64,000 bases of DNA from VRUE01 sp963695835 (GTDB lineage Bacteria > Actinomycetota > Thermoleophilia > Solirubrobacterales > 70-9). The position numbers and the translations under genes are program-made. How positions within the stretch are numbered: position 1 is the stretch's first letter; the number at the start of each line of letters is the position of its first letter. Under the pieces are notes generated by a model. That model searched no databases. It saw only the letters and a program-made list of their open reading frames with translations, and was not told the DNA's origin. Positions 34,016-42,722 of the stretch are shown piece by piece. The stretch lies in assembly GCA_963695835.1 (NCBI GenBank), contig CAVOHR010000001.1, positions 62,001-126,000 on the forward strand, read 5' to 3'.

Positions 34016-36337
34016 TTAGGCGCCGATTCGTTCGCCGGCGTCGCGCTGTGGCGGGTGGGGCTTCAAGCGGACGGGAGTTGCTGAAAGCGCCTGTACGCGG
34101 AGGTCGCTCCAGGTCAGGCCTTCTCGTACCAGGGCGGGGAGGCCGAGGGTTACGGCGGTGGCGATCTCCACCGCTTGGAGGATGACGCCGTAGGCGAGGG
34201 CGTCGGCGGTGCCGATGTTCCAGCCGGTGTGGAGGACGCTGATTACCGCCAGCTGGAAGACGCCGATGTTGGACGGGGTCGCCGGGATCACCGCGGTGAC
34301 GTTGACGGCGAAGAGGACGGCGGCTGCTGCGCCGACGCCGGCCTGGGTGTTGAGCCCGAGGGCGGCGAGGAGGGCCCAGCAGGAGGCGAGCTGGATCGCC
34401 CAGGCGCCCAGCTGGGCGCCGGCGGCGAGAGCACCGCGGCGGGGCCTGCGGAAGACGGCGAGGCCGGCCCGGACCTGGAGCAGGGCGCGGTGCGTCGCGG
34501 CGCCGATCCTCGCCAGGCGGCCGTTGCCGTTGCGGCGCATCAGCGCCGGGCCGATCAGGACGACTACGAGCAGAACCAGCGGCACGAAGCTGAAGACGAA
34601 CAGCTTCTCGGTGCTGGAGTGGAAGAGGTCGGTGCTGGAGACGATGATCACCCCGAGCAGGATCAGGGCGACGATGTTGAGCATCGTCTGGGAGACGAGC
34701 GTCCCGAGCAGGACCGGGAAGGTCTCGCGCATCCGCCCGGTACGCCGGGCCAGCGTCATCGCCCTCGCCGGCTCGCCGAGGCGGGCCGGCAGGGTCGCCG
34801 ACATCAGCACCCCGATCATCGTCGCCGAGGTGACGTCGCGGCGGCGGACCGGCCGGTTGGGCAGCGCCGCGCGAACGATCCAGTACCAGGAGGCGGCGCG
34901 GAAGAAGAGCGAGGAGGCCATCAGGGCGCAGGCGATCAGCACCCAGACGAGGTTCGAGCGGACGATGCTGGCGATCACGTTTTCGACCCCGATCTTCTGC
35001 GCCGCGAGCGCGGTCAGGCCGACGCCGAGGACGCCGGCGACGCCGAGGCCGAGCCGGCGCGCGATCCGGCGCCGCTTGCCTCCCTTCTTGGCAAGCGGCG
35101 GGTCGAGCGAGGGCAGCCGCCGCGGCGGGCTCGGCGGGCCGCCGTCGGCGGGGCGGATGCCGGCCCAGTGGGCGACGCGCTCGCCCGCGGTCGACGGCGC
35201 CGGCGTCTCGATCGCCCGCTCGTAGACCTCGGTCACCTGGTCGGCGACCCGCGGCCAGGCGTAGCGCTGGGCGCTCTCGCGCGCCGCCTCGCCCATCGCC
35301 GCGAGGCGCTCGGGCTCGTGGTGGGCGCGCTGTAGCTCCTCGGCCAGCCGCTGCGGATCGCCGGGCGGCACCAGCACCCCGTCGACTCCGTCGCTGACCA
35401 CGTCGCTGTAACCGGCGATCGCGGAGGCGATGGCCGGGATCCCGGCGGCGAAGGCCTCGGTCAGGACCATGCCGAAGCTCTCGCCCGCGAGCGAGGGCGC
35501 GCAGAGCACGTCGGCCTCGTGCAGCGACTGCCAGAGGCGCGAGCCGGAGACGCAACCGCGGGCGTCGATCCAGTCCATCGTCTCGGGGTTCGCCAGGCAG
35601 CGCAGCACGTCCTCGCGCTCGGCGCCGATCACCGTCAACCGGGCCGGCACGTGCTCGACCAGCGCATCGAAGGCTGTCAGCAGGATCGGCAGGCCCTTGC
35701 GCTCCTCGGGCCGGCCGACGAAGAGGATCCGCAGCTCGTCGCTCGGCGGCTTCGGGCCCTTCGGCGCGGCCTCGACGTCGACCCCGTTGGGGACGATCTC
35801 GTAGTGGCCGCCGAACCAGCGGCGGCCGGTCCAGGCGGCCGCCTCGGAGACCGCGATCCGGGCCGAGAGGCGGTTGAGGACGCGGCGGGCGCCGAAGGCC
35901 GAGGCGACGTGGTTCGGCATCGGCTTGGTCGAGTAGGCGTGGAAGGTGCCGACCACCGGCGTGCGGGCGCCGAGCGCCGCGTTCCAGCCGACCAGCGGGA
36001 CGAGTGGCTCGTGCACGTGGATCGCGTCGTAGCCGCCGCGGCGAAGCTCGCGCCGCAGCGTGGCGAAGCCCCCGGCCGGCGAGAGCGAGAGGTTGGAGAC
36101 GGCGCCGTTGGCGCCGATCCCGACGCTGCGCCCGAGCGGGATCAGGTAGTCGGGCAGCTCACGCGCCTCGGTCGGGGCACGGTGCATCGCCTGGCTGAGG
36201 CGGCCAGGGGGATCGAAGGGAGCGAGGACGCGGACGTGGTGGCCTCGGCCGAGGAACTCCTCGGCGAGGGCCTCGACGTGCCGGTTCACGCCGCCCCGAT
36301 AGCTCCAGGAATATGGCGAAACGAGAGCGATCCGCAC
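34016..36337 (-). CDS. GT4 glycosyltransferase fused to an LPG-synthase/flippase-like membrane domain
   Basis: 773 aa from the GTG at 36337 (VRIALVSPYSWSYRGGVNRH), preferred because TAGGCT (complement of 36347-36352) lies 9 bp upstream; a TTG at 36346 is the alternative. Residues ~1-390 form a GT-B glycosyltransferase with the family 4 motif GESFGMVLTEAFAAG (~282-296) and NGVD. Residues ~430-745 carry about eight membrane segments of the UPF0104/lysylphosphatidylglycerol-synthase membrane family, with TLPARLGEPARA and IPATPSNIGVFQ. A single polypeptide may glycosylate a lipid and help move it across the membrane; the substrate is unknown. Confidence 0.85.
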   Translation of the reverse strand: MRIALVSPYSWSYRGGVNRHVEALAEEFLGRGHHVRVLAPFDPPGRLSQAMHRAPTEARELPDYLIPLGRSVGIGANGAVSNLSLSPAGGFATLRRELRRGGYDAIHVHEPLVPLVGWNAALGARTPVVGTFHAYSTKPMPNHVASAFGARRVLNRLSARIAVSEAAAWTGRRWFGGHYEIVPNGVDVEAAPKGPKPPSDELRILFVGRPEERKGLPILLTAFDALVEHVPARLTVIGAEREDVLRCLANPETMDWIDARGCVSGSRLWQSLHEADVLCAPSLAGESFGMVLTEAFAAGIPAIASAIAGYSDVVSDGVDGVLVPPGDPQRLAEELQRAHHEPERLAAMGEAARESAQRYAWPRVADQVTEVYERAIETPAPSTAGERVAHWAGIRPADGGPPSPPRRLPSLDPPLAKKGGKRRRIARRLGLGVAGVLGVGLTALAAQKIGVENVIASIVRSNLVWVLIACALMASSLFFRAASWYWIVRAALPNRPVRRRDVTSATMIGVLMSATLPARLGEPARAMTLARRTGRMRETFPVLLGTLVSQTMLNIVALILLGVIIVSSTDLFHSSTEKLFVFSFVPLVLLVVVLIGPALMRRNGNGRLARIGAATHRALLQVRAGLAVFRRPRRGALAAGAQLGAWAIQLASCWALLAALGLNTQAGVGAAAAVLFAVNVTAVIPATPSNIGVFQLAVISVLHTGWNIGTADALAYGVILQAVEIATAVTLGLPALVREGLTWSDLRVQALSATPVRLKPHPPQRDAGERIGA

Positions 36338-36394
36338 GAGTGGCAAAGCCTAGACGATGCCCCGGCCTGAGCCCAGGGACGAATCCCACGGCGG

Positions 36395-36694
36395 CTACAG
36401 CTGCGTAATCATCAGGCCGATGACCGCCGCCATCAGACCGAGATTTGCCGCCAGCAGGCCGCCGCCAACCTGGATCATCGTGCGCTGCAAGGCGTGAAGC
36501 TCGGACAGCACCAGGCGATTGTCCTTCCGCAGCTCGCCGATGTCGCTGTCGACACGGTCGAAACGCTGGTCGACCCCCTTGAAGCGTTCGTCGACCCCCT
36601 CGAAGCGTTCGTCGACCCGATCGAAGCGTTCGTCGACCCGCTGGCCGAACTCGTCGAGACGATCGTCTGTCCAACTCTGCCGCATAGCCTCCAT
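36395..36694 (-). CDS. Heptad-repeat coiled-coil protein with C-terminal membrane span
   Basis: 99 aa. Residues ~18-50 consist of exact seven-residue repeats (DERFDRV, DERFEGV, DERFKGV, DQRFDRV), a strong coiled coil. The last ~30 residues are one hydrophobic span ending the protein. This tail-anchored layout resembles small coiled-coil membrane proteins of unknown role. The repeat is also visible in DNA as 21-bp units around 36550-36650. Confidence 0.75.
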   Translation of the reverse strand: MEAMRQSWTDDRLDEFGQRVDERFDRVDERFEGVDERFKGVDQRFDRVDSDIGELRKDNRLVLSELHALQRTMIQVGGGLLAANLGLMAAVIGLMITQL

Positions 36695-36751
36695 ACCCCG
36701 AGCCTGGGGAGATCCTCCGCGCGTGTGTGAGGCAGAAGTGTAACTTTTTGT

Positions 36752-38779
36752 CTAGGGGGATGCGGTGTCCCCACGGCGGCCGCTGTCGGAGCTCGATCGC
36801 TCGGCCCAGGCGAAGACGAGGAAGACGAGCAGGTAGGCGGCACCGACCTCGAGCACGAGCGCACCGGAGTCGTTGGCGAGGGTGCCGACCAGGGTGGCGA
36901 CCAGGGCGCCGACCAGCCCCGCCCGCATTGCCGGGGACCCGCGCAGCCAGGCCGCGAGGCGATCGCGGCGGGCGATCGCCAGGACCGCGGCCGCGACGAT
37001 CAGTGGCATGAAGACGAATACGACCGGCCGGCCGAAGCTGTGGGCGGAGAGCTGCAGGCGGCGCTGGGCGACGTCGGCGAGGTCGCCGAGGCCGCCGGCG
37101 TCGAGCACCGAGCGGGTCAGGTGGGCGTTGGCGCCGCTGAGCAGGTCGATCAGGGCCAGCAGCGCGAGGACGGCGATCGGAGCGGCGATGACGAGCAGCG
37201 CCGTGCGCCGGCGCCGAGCGGCGATCGTCGCCGCGGCGGTGGCGGCGCCGACGGGAAGGACGATCGCCGCGCCGACGTCGGCGCCGAAGCGCCCGGCCGC
37301 GAAGACAAAGGCGAAGGCGAGCCCGACGGCGAGGAAGACCACTGCGTAGCGCTGCCGACTTTTGCCCCACCGGGGTGGGGCAAAAGCCGACAGCGCGGCG
37401 CCGCTGCCGGCGACGACCAGAACCGCCAGCAGCGCCTCGAGCTCGTTGCCGATCCCGTAGAAGCGCACGCCGAGACCCGGATTCGGGCCGAGCAGCGACA
37501 GCGAGGTGAGTGGCGAGCCGGCGATCACGTCGATCGCGTAGGCGAGCGCCACGATCGCCGAGGCGACCGCGAGCGCCCGGTAGCCGCCGAGCGTGAGCAA
37601 GGTGAGGAGCGCGAGCAGCGGCGCGCCGGCGATCGTCAGCGCCTGTTCCGCTCCCTGGCCCGGCTCGATCGCGGCGCCGAGCAGCAGGAACAGCGGCAGG
37701 TAGACGACGCTGAGCGCGACCAGCTCGAGCCCGAACCGAGCGGCCCGGCCGCGGCTGACAGCGATCGCCAGGGCGAGCACGCCGAGCCAGATCGCCAGCC
37801 CGAGCCCGATCACCGGCCCGCGGCGCTCGGAGATCGCCGCCATCCGATCGCCCAGCGATTCGACCGCTCCGGCGTCGACCGTCCCCTCGGATCGGATCGG
37901 TTGACCCGAGATCGCCGACGGGACCGCAATCCCGAAGCGATCGAGAACGGTCGGAGCGATGTCCGTCGAGAGGACATAGCCGTCGGTCCGGGTGCTGTCC
38001 GAGGTCAGATTCCCGTCGAAGCCCCGTCCGGCGATGCCGATGGCGAGAGCGCGGTCCTTGGCTGGCGGCGGGCGCTCGATGGCGATCAAGAGATCGTCGT
38101 TGTGCAGACCGCCCACCAAACCCCTGAGATGCGACAGACTCGAACTTCGAACTTCGAAGGTCTTGGGAGGGTGTAGGTGGGGGGTTCCGCTTAACTTTTT
38201 CGGTGAGGCGGATGCCGCCGTCCGAGCTTCGGCTGCCGAAAAAGTACAAGACGCTCCACCCCCCACCCACACCCCCACACCGGCCGCTTCGAGGGTCGAG
38301 GTCAGCAGCCCGGGCACGATGTCGGCGGGAGCGGAAGCTGCCCGTTCATCCACAGCTCTCCACCAGCGGGGGCCGCAACCGCCTGCGGCGGGAAGCTGCT
38401 CGTCGTAGAGCGAGTCGAAGACTCGGTTGCCCTGCCCGATATCGAGGTAGGTCTGCTCAGCAGGCACCGAACCCAAGCCGGCCGAAAGCAAGCCCGGCGC
38501 CAGCCCTTGGCTTGCAAGCTGTTTCAGCTCCGTGCCACGCGGGAGAAGTGCGAGCACGACGCGTTGGGAGCTGGAGACCTGCTTGGGAGCTGGGCTGTCG
38601 GAGCCTTTGAGCGGGGGTCGGGTGGGGGTCAGAGCGTCTTGTACTTTTTCGGCAGCCGAAGCTCGGACGGCGGCATCCGCCTCACCGAAAAAGTTAAGCG
38701 GAGACCCCCACCCGACCCCCGCCCCAACTCCAAGAGAGCAGACCCCGACCGCTATCTTCCACCGAGTGGCCGACCGCAC
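36752..38779 (-). CDS. Large membrane protein with extracytoplasmic phosphatase-like domain and three in-frame palindromic elements
   Basis: 675 aa if the GTG at 38779 is used; the start is uncertain because it overlaps the divergent hemQ start by 14 bp. An N-terminal span is followed by an extracytoplasmic region (~60-330) with VVLALLPRGTELKQL and STDIAPTVLDRFGI, reminiscent of the alkaline-phosphatase superfamily, then about ten membrane segments. P1 elements at 38614-38721 and 38169-38274 and a P5 element at 37349-37396 are all in frame; the P1 copies encode NFFGEADAAVRASAAEKVQD and SCTFSAAEARTAASASPKKL in opposite orientations. No specific family is recognised. Confidence 0.6.
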   Translation of the reverse strand: MRSATRWKIAVGVCSLGVGAGVGWGSPLNFFGEADAAVRASAAEKVQDALTPTRPPLKGSDSPAPKQVSSSQRVVLALLPRGTELKQLASQGLAPGLLSAGLGSVPAEQTYLDIGQGNRVFDSLYDEQLPAAGGCGPRWWRAVDERAASAPADIVPGLLTSTLEAAGVGVWVGGGASCTFSAAEARTAASASPKKLSGTPHLHPPKTFEVRSSSLSHLRGLVGGLHNDDLLIAIERPPPAKDRALAIGIAGRGFDGNLTSDSTRTDGYVLSTDIAPTVLDRFGIAVPSAISGQPIRSEGTVDAGAVESLGDRMAAISERRGPVIGLGLAIWLGVLALAIAVSRGRAARFGLELVALSVVYLPLFLLLGAAIEPGQGAEQALTIAGAPLLALLTLLTLGGYRALAVASAIVALAYAIDVIAGSPLTSLSLLGPNPGLGVRFYGIGNELEALLAVLVVAGSGAALSAFAPPRWGKSRQRYAVVFLAVGLAFAFVFAAGRFGADVGAAIVLPVGAATAAATIAARRRRTALLVIAAPIAVLALLALIDLLSGANAHLTRSVLDAGGLGDLADVAQRRLQLSAHSFGRPVVFVFMPLIVAAAVLAIARRDRLAAWLRGSPAMRAGLVGALVATLVGTLANDSGALVLEVGAAYLLVFLVFAWAERSSSDSGRRGDTASP
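37349..37396. repeat. Palindromic element P5, copy b (in frame within a gene)
   Basis: 48 bp, 16 codons. Arms GCGCTGCCGACTTTTGCCCC and GGGGCAAAAGCCGACAGCGC pair with two mismatches and enclose the CACCGGGGTG centre. It lies between hydrophobic segments of the membrane protein, encoding SAFAPPRWGKSRQR. Similar elements are at 61998-62043 and 27966-28010. Confidence 0.75.
38169..38274. repeat. Palindromic element P1, copy b (in frame within a gene)
   Basis: Outer arms GGGTGTAGGTGGGGGG and CCCCCCACCCACACCC pair with one mismatch. The 69-nt interior from CCGCTTAACTTTTTCGG to CCGAAAAAGTACAAGACGCT is identical to the reverse complement of copy c, 339 bp away, while the outer arms of the two copies are different. 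Confidence 0.85.
38614..38721. repeat. Palindromic element P1, copy c (in frame within a gene)
   Basis: 108 bp. Outer arms GGGGGTCGGGTGGGGGTC (38614-38631) and its perfect complement (38704-38721). The interior is in inverted orientation relative to copy b and identical to it, so the two copies form an inverted pair in one gene. Confidence 0.85.
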
Positions 38780-39461
38780 TTTCGCCAAGTTCACGTTCTT
38801 CAAGATCGACCCCGAGTGGCGCCGCCGCGACGCGGATCTTCGTGCCGCCGACAAGCAGGAGTTCCTCGCGGCGTGCGAGGATTTTGCCCTCGACCGCTCG
38901 CTGCGCGCCTACTCAACCATAGGCACGCGCGGCGACGTCGACCTGGTCCTGCTCAGCCAGAGCCCCAACCTCGACGACCTCCATACCTTCCACGTCGTGC
39001 TCGGCCAGAGCGGCCTGGTGAAGTGGGCCGAGACGCCCTACTCGTTCCTCGCGATGACCAAACGCTCGCCCTACTCCGGCGAGCAGGCGCGGGCGGAGAT
39101 CTGCGTCTCCGAGCGCAAGTACCTGTTCCTCTACCCGATGGTCAAGCAGCGCCGCTGGTACCGGCTGCCGGCCGAGGAGCGGCGGCGGATCATGCAGAGC
39201 CACATCGAGGTCGGCCGCCACTACCCGGAGATCACGATCAACACCTCCTACTCCTTCGGCCTCGACGACCAGGAGTTCGTCGTCGCCTTCGAGGGCGACG
39301 ACCCTGGCATGTTCCTCGACCTGGTCAACGAGCTGCGCCCGACCGAGTCGAGCGAGTACACCGAGAGCGAGACGCCGATCTTCACCTGCGTGGCGATGTC
39401 GGTGGGGCGGGCGCTGGACGCGCTCGACGGCACGGCGAGCGTCGCCGCAGGTATTCATTAG
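38766..39461 (+). CDS. hemQ: Coproheme decarboxylase (HemQ, chlorite-dismutase family)
   Basis: 231 aa from a GTG at 38766; TATCTT (38753-38758) lies 7 bp upstream, indicating a leaderless mRNA. HemQ converts coproheme to heme b in the coproporphyrin-dependent heme pathway of actinobacteria and firmicutes. The start VADRTFAKFTFFKIDPEWRR is typical of the family; LFLYPMVKQRRWY contains the tyrosine expected at the active site, followed by GRHYPEI and TYSFGLDDQEFVVAFEGD-like segments. No other heme genes are nearby. Confidence 0.92.
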   Translation: MADRTFAKFTFFKIDPEWRRRDADLRAADKQEFLAACEDFALDRSLRAYSTIGTRGDVDLVLLSQSPNLDDLHTFHVVLGQSGLVKWAETPYSFLAMTKRSPYSGEQARAEICVSERKYLFLYPMVKQRRWYRLPAEERRRIMQSHIEVGRHYPEITINTSYSFGLDDQEFVVAFEGDDPGMFLDLVNELRPTESSEYTESETPIFTCVAMSVGRALDALDGTASVAAGIH

Positions 39462-39496
39462 TACCGTTTCGTTGCCGATAATCGGAGTGATCCAAG

Positions 39497-40039
39497 ATGA
39501 CCGTTGACACGCTCAGCTACGCGATCGACGACCAGGACCGGCTGATCAAGGTCGACGAGGGCTACTACCGCTTCGCCGAGGAGAACGGCTGGGAGGACGC
39601 CGGCAGCAGCCTCGGCCGCTCGCTGTGGGACTTCGTCGCCGGCAACGACGTGAAGCGGCTCCAGCGCCTGCTGCTGCGGCGGGTGCGCGACGAGGTGCAC
39701 GAGATCGAGCTGCCCTTCCGCTGCGACGGGCCCGACGTCCGCCGCGAGATGGACATCCGCATCGTCGCCGATCGCAGCGGCCGGGTGGTGATGTTCTCGG
39801 CCCGCCTGCGCTCGGAGGAGCCGCGGGAGGAGCCGCAGCCGATCCTCGACCCGCACGCCCCGCGCGACGAAGGCGACTTCCTCACGATGTGCGCCTGGTG
39901 CGACCGCTTCCTGGTCGAGGGCGAGTGGGTCGAGGTCGAGGAGGCGGCGAAGCGATTGGAGCTGTTCCGGCGCGAGAAGCTGCCGATGCTCGACCACGGC
40001 ATCTGCCCGGACTGTGGCGGTGCCCTGCTCGCCGCGTAG
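39497..40039 (+). CDS. PAS-like protein with C-terminal Cys4 zinc motif
   Basis: 180 aa. Residues ~1-110 have the pattern of a PAS-like sensor (SYAIDDQDRLIKVDEGYYRF, then GRSLWDFVAG). Residues ~125-178 contain CAWCDRF and, after a helical linker, HGICPDCG, a zinc-finger-like end often found after PAS domains in signalling proteins. No output domain is present, so it may act as a partner subunit. It is 36 bp after hemQ, suggesting co-transcription and perhaps a redox or heme-linked sensor role. Confidence 0.7.
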   Translation: MTVDTLSYAIDDQDRLIKVDEGYYRFAEENGWEDAGSSLGRSLWDFVAGNDVKRLQRLLLRRVRDEVHEIELPFRCDGPDVRREMDIRIVADRSGRVVMFSARLRSEEPREEPQPILDPHAPRDEGDFLTMCAWCDRFLVEGEWVEVEEAAKRLELFRREKLPMLDHGICPDCGGALLAA

Positions 40040-40078
40040 ACGCCGACCGCGCCTCGTTCCCTATCCTTCCGCCTTCCA

Positions 40079-41485
40079 GTGACCCAGATCGGAACCGAAG
40101 GCAACCCCGTCCGCGTCGCGATCGTCGGCGCCGGCCCCTCGGGCTTCTACGCCGCCGAGCACATCCTCAAGGACGGCGACGTCCACGCCCAGGTCGACCT
40201 CTTCGACCGCCTCCCGACCCCGTTCGGGCTGGTCCGCGGCGGCGTCGCCCCCGACCACCCGAAGATCAAGTCGGTGATCCGCGTCTACGAGAAGACCGCG
40301 GCGCGCGAGGGCTTCCGCTTCTTCGGCAACGTCAAGGTCGGCCACGACATCGAGGCCGAGGACCTCGAACGGCTCTACCACGCGATCGTCTTCACGGTCG
40401 GCTGCGAGACCGACCGCCGGCTCGGCATCCCCGGCGAGGAGCTGCCCGGCAGCCACGCCGCCACCGCCTTCGTCGGCTGGTACAACGCCCACCCCGACTA
40501 CTGCGACGAGGAGTTCGACCTCTCCTGCGAGCGCGCGGTGGTGATCGGCAACGGCAACGTGGCGATGGACGTGGCGCGGATGCTGGCGCTGACCGACCAC
40601 GAGCTGCGCCAGACCGACACCGCCGACCACGCGATCGAGATGCTCGACCGCAGCAGCGTCCGCGAGGTGGTCGTGCTCGGCCGCCGCGGCCCGGCCCAGG
40701 CCGCCTTCACCAACCCCGAGGTGAAGGAGCTGGGCGAGATGGAGGGCGCCGACGTGATCGTCGACCCGGCCGAGGCCGAGCTGGACCCGGCCAGCCAGGC
40801 GTTCATCGAGTCCGACGAGGCCGACAAGACCTCGCGCGTCAACGTCGAGATCCTGCAGGAGCTCGCCCGGCGCGAGCCGAGCGGCAAGCGCAAGCGGATC
40901 GTCCTCCGCTTCCTCGCCTCGCCGGTCGAGATCCAGGGCGACGGCAAGGTCGAGAAGGTCGTCGTCGGCCGCAACGAACTGGTCGAGGAAGGGGGGGCGC
41001 TGCGCGCCAGGGACACCGGCGAGCGCGAAGAGCTCGCGTGCGGCCTGGTCCTGCGCTCGGTCGGCTACACCGGGATCCCGATCGAGGGCGTCCCGTTCGA
41101 CGAGCAGCGCGGCCTGATCCTCAACGAGGGCGGCCGGGTGCTCGACTCCCACGACGGCGGCCACAAGGTCGGTCACTACACCGCCGGCTGGATCAAGCGC
41201 GGCCCCTCGGGCGTGATCGGCACCAACAAGAAAGACGCCCTGGAGACGGTCAAGCATCTGCTCGCCGACATCGCCGACGGCACCCTGCTCGAACCCGAGG
41301 ATCCGGACCCGGCGGCGGTCGAGAGCCTGCTCGCCGAGCGCGGCGTCCGCTACGTCAGCTTCGAGGACTGGGAAGCGATCGACCAGGCCGAGGTCGGCCG
41401 CGGCGAGCCGCACGGCCGCCCGCGGGTCAAGTTCGTCCGGGTCGAGGAGATGCTCGAGACGCTGGGCGAGAAGGTCTCCGGCTAG
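40079..41485 (+). CDS. Ferredoxin/adrenodoxin-type NADP reductase (FprA-like)
   Basis: 468 aa from a GTG at 40079. FAD-binding VAIVGAGPSGFYAAEHIL at the N-terminus, LVRGGVAPDHPKIK, the NADP-binding VVIGNGNVAMDVARML (~residues 155-170) and the C-terminal GWIKRGPSGVIGTNKKDA. It moves electrons between NADPH and ferredoxin. It directly precedes bolA and the monothiol glutaredoxin, so it may supply reducing power for iron-sulfur assembly. TATCCT at 40062-40067 is a candidate -10 box. Confidence 0.92.
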   Translation: MTQIGTEGNPVRVAIVGAGPSGFYAAEHILKDGDVHAQVDLFDRLPTPFGLVRGGVAPDHPKIKSVIRVYEKTAAREGFRFFGNVKVGHDIEAEDLERLYHAIVFTVGCETDRRLGIPGEELPGSHAATAFVGWYNAHPDYCDEEFDLSCERAVVIGNGNVAMDVARMLALTDHELRQTDTADHAIEMLDRSSVREVVVLGRRGPAQAAFTNPEVKELGEMEGADVIVDPAEAELDPASQAFIESDEADKTSRVNVEILQELARREPSGKRKRIVLRFLASPVEIQGDGKVEKVVVGRNELVEEGGALRARDTGEREELACGLVLRSVGYTGIPIEGVPFDEQRGLILNEGGRVLDSHDGGHKVGHYTAGWIKRGPSGVIGTNKKDALETVKHLLADIADGTLLEPEDPDPAAVESLLAERGVRYVSFEDWEAIDQAEVGRGEPHGRPRVKFVRVEEMLETLGEKVSG

Positions 41486-41489
41486 CCCG

Positions 41490-41720
41490 GTGGCCGACCT
41501 GGCCGAGATCGAGTCGATGATCGCGGCGGCGCTGCCCGGCGCCGAGGTCGAGGTGGTCGACGAGACCGGCGCCGGCGACCACCTGCGGGCGACGGTGGCG
41601 GCGGCGCAGTTCGAGGGCCTCTCGCGGATCGACCAGCACCGGCTGGTCAGGGCGGCGGTCAAGGAGCGCTTCGACGACGGCGCCATCCATGCCCTGAGCA
41701 TCAAGACGACTCGCTCGTAG
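41490..41720 (+). CDS. BolA-family protein
   Basis: 76 aa from a GTG 4 bp after the fprA stop. The BolA fold is visible: EIESMIAAALPGAEVEVVDE, DHLRATVAAAQFEGLSRIDQ, HRLVRAAVKERF and HALSIKT. BolA proteins bind monothiol glutaredoxins through a shared [2Fe-2S] cluster; the very next gene encodes such a glutaredoxin, a strong contextual confirmation. Confidence 0.9.
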   Translation: MADLAEIESMIAAALPGAEVEVVDETGAGDHLRATVAAAQFEGLSRIDQHRLVRAAVKERFDDGAIHALSIKTTRS

Positions 41721-41766
41721 CCTTTGTTGATCGTGGCCGCGGGAGTGCCCCTCTACAATGCGTGCC

Positions 41767-42147
41767 ATGGCCGATCCCGAGCTGAAAGCGAAGGTCGAGG
41801 AGCTGATCGCCGGCAACCCGGTGCTGCTGTTCATGAAAGGCACGCCGGAAATGCCGCGCTGCGGCTTCTCGATGCGGGTCGTGCAGGTGCTCGACACGAT
41901 GGACGTCGAGTACGGCGCGATCGACGTCCTGCCGGCGCTGCAACCGCTGCGCGAAGTGACGGCGGAGATCTCCGACTGGCAGACCTTCCCGCAGCTCTAC
42001 GCCAACGGCGAGCTGGTCGGCGGCGCCGACCTGGTCGAGGAGATGTTCGAGTCGGGCGAGCTGGCCGAGGCGCTCGGCGTCGAGCAGCCGGCCGAGACGC
42101 CGCAGCCGGCGCCGCCGGTGCAGTCGCCGCCGCTGCAGATCGACTGA
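41767..42147 (+). CDS. Monothiol (CGFS) glutaredoxin
   Basis: 126 aa starting at ATG 41767 (MADPELKAK). The upstream ATG at 41758 is rejected because TACAAT (41754-41759), an excellent -10 box, overlaps it and would start a leaderless mRNA at 41767. Active-site PRCGFSMRVVQVL with the single cysteine, TFPQLYANGELVGGADLVEEM, and a Pro-rich C-terminal tail. It carries [2Fe-2S] clusters together with BolA. The convergent neighbour erpA completes an iron-sulfur group. Confidence 0.93.
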   Translation: MADPELKAKVEELIAGNPVLLFMKGTPEMPRCGFSMRVVQVLDTMDVEYGAIDVLPALQPLREVTAEISDWQTFPQLYANGELVGGADLVEEMFESGELAEALGVEQPAETPQPAPPVQSPPLQID

Positions 42148-42172
42148 ACGCCGAGCCCCGAGCGCGTCCGCG

Positions 42173-42544
42173 CTACACGGAGGCGGGCGCTGCGTCCTCT
42201 TTTACCTGGAAAGACGAGCCGCAACCGCAGGCCGCGACGACGTTCGGGTTGTTGACCTGGAAGCCGGCGCCCTGGAGGCCTTCGACGTAGTCGACCTCGG
42301 AGCCGAAGACGAACTGCATGCTGACCTTGTCGACGACGACGGCGACGCCGTCGACCTCGAAGACGTGGTCGTCGTCCTTGGCGCGATCGAAGGCGAGCGC
42401 GTACTGGAAGCCGGAGCAGCCGCCGCCGCGGACGGCGACGCGCAGGGCCTGGCCCTCGGCGTCCTCCTGGCCGCTCAGCAGCTCGCCGATCTTCGCCGCG
42501 GCCTCGCCGGTCAGCGTGATCGCCTCTTTGGGGGCATCGGTCAC
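42173..42544 (-). CDS. erpA: Iron-sulfur cluster insertion protein (ErpA/IscA type)
   Basis: 123 aa from a GTG at 42544, fixed by TACACT (complement of 42552-42557) 7 bp upstream, a leaderless promoter. A-type carrier with the three conserved cysteines in GGGCSGFQYALAF and ACGCGSSF, and GVAVVVDKVSMQF. It accepts and hands on [Fe-S] clusters. It converges on the glutaredoxin gene, 25 bp apart. Confidence 0.92.
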   Translation of the reverse strand: MTDAPKEAITLTGEAAAKIGELLSGQEDAEGQALRVAVRGGGCSGFQYALAFDRAKDDDHVFEVDGVAVVVDKVSMQFVFGSEVDYVEGLQGAGFQVNNPNVVAACGCGSSFQVKEDAAPASV

Positions 42545-42722
42545 TTCATTAAGTGTAGCGATGACCCCCGGCCCATCCGCGACGAATCGGACATGGACGC
42601 GAACGGGTTGGGGGTCGAACAGGGGCCGCACGTCCTCCCAGGGAGCGCCGGCGACCGGTGATCCCGGCTGTGCCGGGGTCCGTCCGGGCGTGCGGCCGCG
42701 TCTGACAAACTTATGCACGCCC
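42545..42722. promoter_or_regulatory. Divergent promoter region erpA / degV
   Basis: 178 bp between the erpA start and the presumed TTG start of the DegV gene. The erpA -10 box (complement of 42552-42557) is clear. No equally convincing box was found for the DegV gene, and no palindrome of note occurs here. Confidence 0.5.

Noticed and set aside
36736..36760. GTAACTTTTTGTC near the end of the membrane protein gene as another P1 copy
   Set aside because: Only a short TAACTTTTT match exists; the second core half and complementary arms are missing.
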